From assembly GCA_030615045.1 (NCBI GenBank), contig JAUWZY010000041.1:1-7600 (forward strand): 7,600 nt of DNA, written 5' to 3'. Positions 1 to 3,810 of the stretch are shown here, in pieces; position 1 is the first letter of the stretch, and each line of letters starts with the position of its first letter. The translations under genes were made by a program, and so were the position numbers. The notes beneath the pieces are model-generated. The model saw only the letters and a list, made by a program, of their open reading frames with translations, had not been told where the DNA came from and made no database searches. Origin of the DNA: Chloroflexota bacterium. Lineage in GTDB: Bacteria; Chloroflexota; Dehalococcoidia; SZUA-161; JAUWZY01.

Positions 1-879
1 AAAAAAGGCGATTGCCGCCGGCATCATCACGCCTAAAATCCAGGGAGAGATGTTAGTTACCGCATAAGTCCACCTACTGAAGCCCTCCCACAGGTCGCCC
101 AGATCTTCGTACATGCGACAAGCAACCAACTGGGAAAGGTCAACGGTCGCCTGCGGCTTGCCATGACGCGCCATCTCGAATCCTATCCAGACATCGTCCA
201 GTATGCGTGATTTTACAGCCTCGTGTCCACCTATCTCATGGTATTCCTGGGCAGAGACGAAAAGGAACTGCCCAATGGCAAGGCCGGGCTTGGGCTTGGC
301 GGAGCGCTGTAGCCACCATAAAGGGTACCAGCTGAGAAGGATGAAGTACATTACGGGGACAACGACTCTCTGAGAGAAGGAAACGGTGCGCTGAAGGGGA
401 AAACCGGAGAGCAGGGAGAGCCTGTTATTGCAGGCATAAGCCAGAGCACTGCGCAGCATCGCCGGCGCATGTATAGTGTCGGCGTCGGTAAAGAGCAACC
501 AAGAGCCTCTGGCCTTGGAGGCAAGCTGGTAGCAGGCGAAGGGCTTCCCTGCCCATCCCTGGGGTAGTGGCTTTCCCCGCAGTAGCCTCACCCTGGGGTC
601 CAGAGCGGCTATCTGTTCCACCACGGCAGCCGTGGCGTCGCTGGAGCTATCGTCCAGGACCAAGATTTCGAAGTTGGGGTAATCCTGTCTCCGCAAGGAC
701 TCCAGACAGGCGGCTATATCCGATTCCTCATCTCGGGCTGGGATAAGAATGGAGATGAGGGGCGGTGGATCAGGTAAATCCCCCTTTTTATCGCTCAGCT
801 TGCGGAGAGCCCTCGAGTTCAGGATGAGGTTGATCATGACGATGACCAGGCAGAGGGCGATTATGCCTTGATATAACAT
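1..879 (-). CDS. Family 2 membrane-anchored glycosyltransferase (CrtQ/HpnI-like), C-terminus cut by window edge
   Basis: The reading frame starts at the ATG at 879 and stays open to base 1, giving 293 residues with no stop, so the C-terminus is missing. Residues 4-20 form a hydrophobic N-terminal segment. A GT-A fold follows: LISILIPARDEE at about 41-52, LVLDDSSSD at 74-81, and the metal-binding TDADT at 131-135. A second hydrophobic stretch lies at about 171-190. The late motif LDDVWIGFEMARHGK (227-241), followed by ACRMYEDLGDLWEGFSRW (253-270), is typical of GT2 enzymes of the diaponeurosporenoate/hopanoid glycosyltransferase type, which move sugar from a nucleotide donor to a lipid at the membrane. 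More transmembrane helices would be expected beyond the edge. The start is 12 bases after the stop of the acyltransferase gene, so the two are probably co-transcribed. The acceptor cannot be told from sequence; a glycolipid or carotenoid is inferred. Confidence 0.85.
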   Translation of the reverse strand, partial: MLYQGIIALCLVIVMINLILNSRALRKLSDKKGDLPDPPPLISILIPARDEESDIAACLESLRRQDYPNFEILVLDDSSSDATAAVVEQIAALDPRVRLLRGKPLPQGWAGKPFACYQLASKARGSWLLFTDADTIHAPAMLRSALAYACNNRLSLLSGFPLQRTVSFSQRVVVPVMYFILLSWYPLWWLQRSAKPKPGLAIGQFLFVSAQEYHEIGGHEAVKSRILDDVWIGFEMARHGKPQATVDLSQLVACRMYEDLGDLWEGFSRWTYAVTNISPWILGVMMPAAIAFF

Positions 880-891
880 ACTATGATCTCT

Positions 892-1530
892 TTAGCTTTG
901 CCGACTATAGGGTCCCCAAGCTTGCGACTGTATAATGTCGTCGGTCTCTGGCCGATGCTTTATGAAGAATATGGCACAAAGCACCGCACCGGCGATGGCA
1001 TAACCCCAGGAATGCTTCCCCAGACCAAAAATCGCAGGGTTGAACAGGTTAGCCAGCATCAACATTACCGGGGTGATGAGGTGGAAGATTTGATTGCTCA
1101 GGTGGAGACGCTTGGTAGTGAAAAAAGCGATGAGGAAACATAGACCTGCCAACAAAAAGGGAATAGGACACAGGACCAGAAAACCCGTGACAAAGATAGC
1201 TTGCCCCCTGCCCCCGGCTCCCTTTAACCAGATGCTCCATATTTCGCCCACTGCAGCGGAGACGAGTATTACTAAGTAGGCCCATAGCTCGCCAACAAGG
1301 AGGTAGGCTATAAAGAGACAGAGGAAGGTCTTGAATATCTCGCCGACAAGAAACAGGGTGCCGGGCAGTTTCCCTCCGTGGATGATGACGGCGGTGGAGG
1401 TGACATTGCCGGTGCCCAATTTACGAAGATCCTGCTTTTTGAAAAGGTGCATTATTATGTAGGCAGTGGGTATACTGCCGAGGATGTAACCCATGGCTAT
1501 TATGCCAATGACCAAGAGTAAAATAGTCAT
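892..1530 (-). CDS. PlsY-like glycerol-3-phosphate acyltransferase family membrane protein, diverged motifs
   Basis: This is a very hydrophobic protein of 212 residues, about the usual PlsY length. It opens with MTILLLVIGIIAMGYILGSI, matching the PlsY N-terminus that contains (G/A)Y.(L/I)GSIP. PlsY transfers acyl groups from acyl phosphate to glycerol 3-phosphate in the membrane. The three PlsY motifs are recognisable but altered: the canonical SGNPGATN region reads GTGNVTSTA, the GHxWP...KGGKG region reads GEIWSIWLKGAGGRG, and the final HxxNI region reads KHRPETDDI. The usual DxxKG also reads EIFKT. The substrate may therefore differ from glycerol 3-phosphate. I chose the ATG at 1530 because the protein then begins where the family does and AAAGGTGG lies just upstream. 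An ATG at 1563 would add 11 residues and has no ribosome site. The glycosyltransferase gene follows 12 bases downstream. A canonical plsY is expected elsewhere in the genome. Confidence 0.75.
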   Translation of the reverse strand: MTILLLVIGIIAMGYILGSIPTAYIIMHLFKKQDLRKLGTGNVTSTAVIIHGGKLPGTLFLVGEIFKTFLCLFIAYLLVGELWAYLVILVSAAVGEIWSIWLKGAGGRGQAIFVTGFLVLCPIPFLLAGLCFLIAFFTTKRLHLSNQIFHLITPVMLMLANLFNPAIFGLGKHSWGYAIAGAVLCAIFFIKHRPETDDIIQSQAWGPYSRQS

Positions 1531-1578
1531 GCCACCTTTGGGAAAACTGCCTCCCGAGGGCATCGTAATCCGAGGTAT

Positions 1579-1608
1579 ATGTTAACGGGGAGGGGGGAGG
1601 GCTGTCAA
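1579..1608 (-). promoter_or_regulatory. Predicted sigma70-type promoter of the acyltransferase-glycosyltransferase pair
   Basis: On the minus strand a perfect TTGACA (1608-1603) is followed after 18 bases by TAACAT (1584-1579), a 4 of 6 match to TATAAT. The spacer is almost pure pyrimidine on this strand, with G-runs on the plus strand at 1587-1601. The predicted start of transcription near 1572 leaves about 9 bases before the ATG at 1563 and about 41 before the ATG at 1530, which favours the downstream ATG. Prediction by eye only. Confidence 0.45.
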
Positions 1609-1618
1609 TGGGTAGTTA

Positions 1619-1825
1619 GCCTAACCTGGCATCCGGGCATCCCTTAATGTGAGCCTGCAACGTTGGCGCTGCATGTTGCAAATCTGAGAACAGAACCAGT
1701 AGCTCACCGTAGTAGCTGCTTGGACACATATTTTGCTACTGAGGCACTGAGTTATTACGGTGTTTTGCTTTGCTGGATTGCCTGCAGCCGCCCCCTGCGG
1801 TCGGACTTCGATGATTTGTTAGGCG
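1619..1825 (-). repeat. Integron attC-like or cassette-end-like segment bounded by GCCTAAC...GTTAGGC (tentative)
   Basis: Read on the minus strand, the HEPN-motif gene's TAG stop is followed 7 bases later by GCCTAACAA, then ATCATCGAAGTCCGACCGC. This has the layout of the 5' half of classical attC sites: an RYYYAAC core, then AA, then an L-box, then CCGAC. The segment closes 207 bases on with GTTAGGC, which fits the GTTRRRY core. Inside each core, CATC (5' side) can pair with GATG (3' side) after four-base spacers. The length is well above the usual attC range of roughly 57-141 bases, and no integrase is in view. It may be a degenerate site or coincidence. Confidence 0.25.
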
Positions 1826-1831
1826 TAGTCT
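1819..1831 (+). repeat. Imperfect inverted repeat, left copy, flanking the HEPN-motif gene
   Basis: GTTAGGCGTAGTC here matches the reverse complement of 2449-2461 (GTTAGTCGTAGGC) at 11 of 13 positions. The copies lie just outside the stop and about 29 bases outside the start of the gene between them. They could be the ends of a small mobile unit or cassette boundaries. Such a short imperfect match could also be chance. Confidence 0.4.
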
Positions 1832-1832
1832 A

Positions 1833-2420
1833 CTATTGCCCATCTACACTTATGACTTGGCTGTCTAGGACTTGTCTCATCAAAACAAATGAAAACCTGA
1901 CCCCTTCCCTTTCAGTTAGAAGGTCTTTCAAATAGATCTTGGCATCGCCTTCATAATGTTTTGGGAAGTTTATGCTTAAATAGGTCATTCTCTTCTTGTC
2001 TGCTTCCCAGAACCTGTACTTCACAGTCTCCTTGCCCTTGTATTTTCTAATGAACCTGTCAATAGACTGGCTGTCTTTGTGCCAGTTTACCATTGATTGA
2101 TTGACCCACACATCATCCCAACTGTCAAAGAAAGGAAAATGGACAATCACATTTCTTATGAACTTAAACAGCTCTCTACCGATTTCCGCTTCCATTGGCG
2201 GCCTGGATGTTTTCATATTATCAAGGACCCAACCAATCGGTTCGTAGTTTAATAGCTCAGAATAAACTCCAAATCCATCCTTCACTTTGGAAAACCGATA
2301 CCATGGGTCCTTTTCCCAAAAGGAATCAGCCATGACTTCTTTGAAGATGTCATAGAATCGGTTGTAGGCAAGTGTTAGGAATTGTGTTTCTGCCTTGTTT
2401 GGGCTGAGTCCTTCTTGCAT
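1833..2420 (-). CDS. Uncharacterised 195-residue protein with HEPN-type R-N-V-I-V-H motif
   Basis: I do not recognise a named family. The protein is soluble, with no signal peptide or membrane helix, and rich in aromatic residues. An N-terminal helical part (about 10-70) leads to ELFKFIRNVIVHFPFFDSWD (83-102). This contains R89-N90-x3-H94, the R-polar-x3-H form of the RX4-6H active-site motif of HEPN ribonucleases found in toxins, abortive infection and Cas proteins. A C-terminal part (about 130-190) looks like alpha/beta, with MTYLSINFP and ending LMRQVLDSQVISV. A role as RNase or defence effector is inferred from one motif and its setting only. The gene stands alone, is AT-richer than its neighbours, and is bordered by inverted 13-mers in an accessory region next to a tRNA insertion hotspot. 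This suggests horizontal transfer. The start at 2420 has only a weak AAAGAC upstream. No antitoxin partner gene is visible beside it. Confidence 0.7.
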   Translation of the reverse strand: MQEGLSPNKAETQFLTLAYNRFYDIFKEVMADSFWEKDPWYRFSKVKDGFGVYSELLNYEPIGWVLDNMKTSRPPMEAEIGRELFKFIRNVIVHFPFFDSWDDVWVNQSMVNWHKDSQSIDRFIRKYKGKETVKYRFWEADKKRMTYLSINFPKHYEGDAKIYLKDLLTEREGVRFSFVLMRQVLDSQVISVDGQ

Positions 2421-2448
2421 TGTCTTTGAATGGGTACGAAGACTTGAT

Positions 2449-2461
2449 GCCTACGACTAAC
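2449..2461 (-). repeat. Imperfect inverted repeat, right copy, flanking the HEPN-motif gene
   Basis: Reads GTTAGTCGTAGGC on the minus strand, an 11 of 13 match to the plus-strand 13-mer at 1819-1831. The first seven bases, GTTAGTC, miss the integron GTTRRRY core by one base. The repeat also overlaps the predicted transcription start of the enclosed gene. Confidence 0.4.
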
Positions 2462-2643
2462 TACTAATTATACAGAGAAATTTCTACATATGCGGGTCCC
2501 CTCATTATCTCCCTGCCAGAACCACTTCTCTCTCTAAAGTTGCGATTACATTCTGCACGGGCACCTACATCACAAAATGTTGGTCTCTTGAACAGCGACT
2601 GAAAGAAATTTGCGCTTTCCGCAGTTAGCCCGGTAAAATTAAA
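2462..2643. other. Gene-free gap between the HEPN-motif gene and the tRNA fragment
   Basis: No open frame with family signature is visible on either strand. The stretch is AT-rich and holds the predicted -10 box at 2467-2472 and a GTTAGCC at 2624-2630. No strong terminator for the tRNA cluster is visible. A GCCCGG at 2628-2633 can pair with CCGGGC at 2649-2654, across the 3' end of the tRNA fragment, but no T-run follows on the minus strand. Confidence 0.4.
2467..2472 (-). promoter_or_regulatory. Predicted -10 box (TATAAT) for the HEPN-motif gene
   Basis: The minus strand has a perfect TATAAT at 2472-2467, about 47 bases before the ATG at 2420. No good -35 hexamer is seen 16-18 bases upstream (the region reads CCGCAT or similar). 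A palindrome, AGAAATTTCT, lies in the spacer and could be an operator. The start of transcription would fall near 2460, at the inverted repeat. Confidence 0.35.
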
Positions 2644-2674
2644 GCTCCCCGGGCAGGATTCGAACCTGCGACCT
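2644..2674. repeat. 31-bp direct repeat, copy in the tRNA remnant
   Basis: Identical over 31 bases to 2977-3007 inside tRNA-Asn, 333 bases away. It covers the discriminator, acceptor 3' strand, T-arm and variable-region end. Duplicated tRNA 3' ends are the usual trace of integrative elements that use tRNA genes as attachment sites. The two copies bracket the GIY-YIG gene. A further 11 identical bases (2694-2704 and 3023-3033) lie beyond the differing anticodon arms. Confidence 0.8.
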
Positions 2675-2704
2675 CCTTCCCGTATGGGAAGGACCCGCTC
2701 TACC
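2645..2704 (-). pseudogene. tRNA 3'-part remnant (T-arm and acceptor 3' strand intact, 5' acceptor strand absent)
   Basis: On the minus strand the sequence keeps GGTAGAGCGGG of a D-arm, a hairpin, then AGGTC, a perfect T-arm (GCAGG TTCGAAT CCTGC), CCGGGGA and discriminator G. No matching 5' acceptor strand or 5' D-stem lies upstream; that place is taken by the end of the GIY-YIG frame, whose TAG stop is the TAG of GGTAGAGC. The hairpin CCTTCCC-ATAC-GGGAAGG has a 7-bp stem and 4-base loop, unlike a 5-bp/7-base anticodon arm, so no anticodon can be assigned with confidence. No CCA is encoded. It could be the scar of an insertion into a tRNA gene or a tRNA-mimicking element end. Confidence 0.65.
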
Positions 2705-2948
2705 CAGCACCCTTACTAAAGCGCCTCCGGAGTTCTTGGTTTATTTTGCCACGCTTCAGTTTTCGTTCCCGCCGCATTGCCTCTACGCGGTCGGCAAAGG
2801 GCTCATAGTGGACTAGCTCCCAGGGGCCACGACTCCGGGTCCAGCCGCCCTCACCTTCCTGGTGCTGTCTAACTCTCCGATTAAGATCAGAGGTAAATCC
2901 TATGTAAAGCTGTCCGCTGGTATTTCTCAAAACGTAAACATAATACAT
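2700..2948 (-). CDS. Small stand-alone GIY-YIG nuclease domain protein
   Basis: This 82-residue protein consists only of a GIY-YIG domain of the UPF0213/YhbQ-like type, normal for that group (80-100 residues). The motif is split as YVYVL (3-7) and LYIGFT (14-19). It is followed by the catalytic arginine region NRRVRQH (23-29), the WELVHYE strand (43-49), and the metal-binding glutamate in RRERKLKRG (59-67, E61). All key residues are present, so the protein should be active. The family cuts DNA; the cellular role of the small stand-alone members is poorly known. It lies on the same strand as the tRNA cluster, 26 bases after tRNA-Asn, and its TAG stop sits inside the D-arm of the tRNA remnant. 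No Shine-Dalgarno sequence precedes the ATG. It is probably read from the tRNA promoter. The setting suggests a mobile or recombinogenic unit built around a tRNA 3' end. Confidence 0.85.
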   Translation of the reverse strand: MYYVYVLRNTSGQLYIGFTSDLNRRVRQHQEGEGGWTRSRGPWELVHYEPFADRVEAMRRERKLKRGKINQELRRRFSKGAG

Positions 2949-2974
2949 CGTAGCTCGAAGGAGGCCGAATTAAG

Positions 2975-3049
2975 TGGCTCCCCGGGCAGGATTCGAACCT
3001 GCGACCTAGCGGTTAACAGCCGCCCGCTCTACCGCTGAGCTACCGAGGA
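2975..3049 (-). tRNA. tRNA-Asn (GTT), CCA encoded
   Basis: The acceptor pairs TCCTCGG with CCGGGGA (one T-G), the D-arm is GCTCAGCGGTAGAGC, and the anticodon loop CTGTTAA gives GTT. The T-arm is GCAGG TTCGAAT CCTGC. The discriminator G is followed by encoded CCA (2977-2975), the only gene of this cluster that has it. Its 3' end is duplicated in the remnant at 2644-2674. Confidence 0.96.
2977..3007. repeat. 31-bp direct repeat, copy in tRNA-Asn
   Basis: This is the partner of 2644-2674. It is the part of tRNA-Asn from the variable region to the first base of CCA, the segment commonly used as an attachment core by integrative elements. Confidence 0.8.
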
Positions 3050-3056
3050 ATCAACA

Positions 3057-3085
3057 CCCTTGAAGAAAGGGAAGTTTCTCAAGGG
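3057..3085 (-). other. Stable hairpin in the tRNA-Gln/tRNA-Asn spacer
   Basis: CCCTTGAAGAAA (3057-3068) can pair with TTTCTCAAGGG (3075-3085) as an 11-bp stem with one bulged A and a six-base loop. It lies in the 52-base spacer of the tRNA precursor. There is no T-run on the minus strand, so it is not an intrinsic terminator. It may be a processing or spacer structure. Confidence 0.4.
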
Positions 3086-3101
3086 AACCCGTTTTATTTA
3101 G

Positions 3102-3172
3102 CTGGCGAGCCCGGATTCGAACCAGGGCTTGGGGATCCAAAGTCCCCTGTGCTACCGCTACACAACTCGCCA
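3102..3172 (-). tRNA. tRNA-Gln (TTG)
   Basis: The acceptor TGGCGAG pairs fully with CTCGCCA. The D-arm is GTGTAGCGGTAGCAC, the anticodon stem GGGGA/TCCCC encloses CTTTGGA with anticodon TTG, and the T-arm is CCTGG TTCGAAT CCGGG. The discriminator is G. CCA is not encoded (CTA follows). Confidence 0.95.
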
Positions 3173-3216
3173 ATATTTCACTTCGGCAGCGTTAGCAATT
3201 TATGTATCGGATTTCG

Positions 3217-3301
3217 TGCCGAAGGTCGGATTCGAACCGACAAGGGAGTTGCCTCCCAACGGTTTTTGAGACCGCCGCGTCTACCATTCCGCCACTTCGG
3301 C
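3217..3301 (-). tRNA. tRNA-Leu (CAA)
   Basis: This is a class II tRNA of 85 bases with a long variable arm (TGGGAGGCAACTCCC). The acceptor GCCGAAG pairs with CTTCGGC. The anticodon loop CTCAAAA between GCGGT and ACCGT gives CAA, reading TTG leucine codons. The T-arm is GTCGG TTCGAAT CCGAC. The discriminator is A and CCA is not encoded. Only one base separates it from tRNA-Phe. Confidence 0.95.
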
Positions 3302-3302
3302 G

Positions 3303-3374
3303 TGCCGAGGCCCAGATTTGAACTGGGGACACGTGGATTTTCAGTCCATTGCTCTACCCCTGAGCTACCTCGGC
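3303..3374 (-). tRNA. tRNA-Phe (GAA), first gene of the cluster
   Basis: The acceptor GCCGAGG pairs with CCTCGGC, the D-arm is GCTCAGGGGTAGAGC, and the anticodon loop CTGAAAA gives GAA. The T-arm is CCCAG TTCAAAT CTGGG. The discriminator is A, with no encoded CCA. The predicted transcription start lies only one or two bases before the mature 5' end. Confidence 0.96.
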
Positions 3375-3381
3375 TGTCTCA

Positions 3382-3411
3382 ATTCTATCTTGCCGCCTTT
3401 GCCTATGTCAA
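3382..3411 (-). promoter_or_regulatory. Predicted promoter of the tRNA cluster
   Basis: On the minus strand a perfect TTGACA (3411-3406) is followed after 18 bases by TAGAAT (3387-3382), a 5 of 6 match. The predicted start near 3375-3376 puts transcription one or two bases before tRNA-Phe, so the primary transcript would have nearly no 5' leader. The -35 box overlaps that of the divergent acpS promoter. Confidence 0.65.
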
Positions 3412-3433
3412 GCGCTATAGCTTGTGCTATATT
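3405..3433 (+). promoter_or_regulatory. Predicted extended -10 promoter of acpS-nnrDE
   Basis: ATGTCA (3405-3410, 4 of 6) and TATATT (3428-3433, 5 of 6) are 17 bases apart, and TGC directly before TATATT makes an extended -10. An 8-base palindrome, GCTATAGC (3414-3421), lies in the spacer. The predicted start near 3440 leaves about 11 bases before the acpS ATG. The -35 box overlaps the tRNA promoter's -35 on the other strand. Confidence 0.5.
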
Positions 3434-3450
3434 ACTGGTGTTGCTTTATT

Positions 3451-3810
3451 ATGTATTATCATGGCCTTGATATCGTTGAGATCGCCAGGATAAAGAGGGC
3501 CTTAGACCGCTGGGGGGCAAGGTTCCTGGCGCGGGTATATACTCAGGCTGAAATTGAGCTCTGCCAGAATCGGGCTCCAGAGTTGGCCTCTCGGTTCGCG
3601 GCCAAGGAGGCAGTGGCCAAAGCCTTTAGGGATAATAGTGGCATTTCCTGGCGCGACATCGAGATCCTATCGGATCAAAGCGGCGCGCCAATAGTCCATC
3701 TCCATGGCAAAGCCAGAGCTAAAGCTGAGGAGTTTGGGCTAAAGGAGCTGGTCATCACCCTTTCTCATTCCAGGGAATACGCCATTGCCTCAGTAGTAGG
3801 AGGAAGATAG
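3451..3810 (+). CDS. acpS: Holo-[acyl-carrier-protein] synthase
   Basis: This enzyme transfers 4'-phosphopantetheine from coenzyme A to a serine of acyl carrier protein, activating it for fatty-acid synthesis in the cytoplasm. The protein has 119 residues, the normal AcpS length. It opens MYYHGLDIVEIARIKRAL, whose D7 is the Mg-binding aspartate. RFAAKEAVAKAF (48-59) carries the second metal ligand, E53. It closes with the SHSREYAIASV strand (105-115). The ATG at 3451 is chosen because the family motif GxDIVEI lies within the first ten residues of AcpS. The GTG at 3424 would add MLYYWCCFI, which fits nothing. There is no Shine-Dalgarno sequence before the ATG, and the predicted leader is only about 11 bases. 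The stop overlaps the start of nnrDE by one base, so the two are translationally coupled. Confidence 0.93.
   Translation: MYYHGLDIVEIARIKRALDRWGARFLARVYTQAEIELCQNRAPELASRFAAKEAVAKAFRDNSGISWRDIEILSDQSGAPIVHLHGKARAKAEEFGLKELVITLSHSREYAIASVVGGR
3798..3803 (+). promoter_or_regulatory. Ribosome binding site that fixes the nnrDE GTG start
   Basis: A perfect AGGAGG lies inside the last codons of acpS, six bases before the GTG at 3810. It supports the GTG, which overlaps the acpS TAG by one base, over any later start. Confidence 0.8.

Larger units (their letters stand above)
1564..1832. other. Intergenic stretch, no convincing gene; promoter at left end and GCCTAAC/GTTAGGC pair
   Basis: This 269-base gap separates the lipid pair from the HEPN-motif gene. 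Beyond the promoter at 1579-1608, I see GCCTAAC at 1619-1625 and its exact reverse complement GTTAGGC at 1819-1825. There is also a GC-rich inverted patch, CCGC-CCCCT-GCGG, near 1789-1801. It is not followed by a T-run, so it is not a clear terminator. The plus-strand open frame starting at 1663 has no family signature and runs into the opposing gene; I do not count it as a gene. Confidence 0.5.

Noticed and set aside
883..1143. Plus-strand open frame opposite the acyltransferase
   Set aside because: Antisense to a well-supported membrane protein and without any recognisable motif.
1785..1805. GC-rich inverted patch as terminator of the HEPN-motif gene
   Set aside because: The stem is only four base pairs and no T-run follows on the minus strand.
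1663..1935. Plus-strand open frame of 90 codons
   Set aside because: No family signature, odd composition, no ribosome site, and its 3' third lies antisense to the HEPN-motif gene whose sequence looks protein-like.
2645..2704. Functional tRNA-Gly (CCC) or tRNA-Met (CAT) reading of the fragment
   Set aside because: Neither anticodon can be placed in a 7-base loop with a paired 5-bp stem, and there is no 5' acceptor strand.
2700..3049. Group I intron with a GIY-YIG gene inside a tRNA
   Set aside because: tRNA-Asn is complete and uninterrupted, the gene lies outside it, and there is no room for a group I intron core in the short flanks.
3149..3493. Plus-strand open frame across the tRNA genes
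   Set aside because: It is the translation of the antisense of tRNA-Gln, -Leu and -Phe (phrases such as RFELGTRGF come from T-arm sequence), a common artefact.
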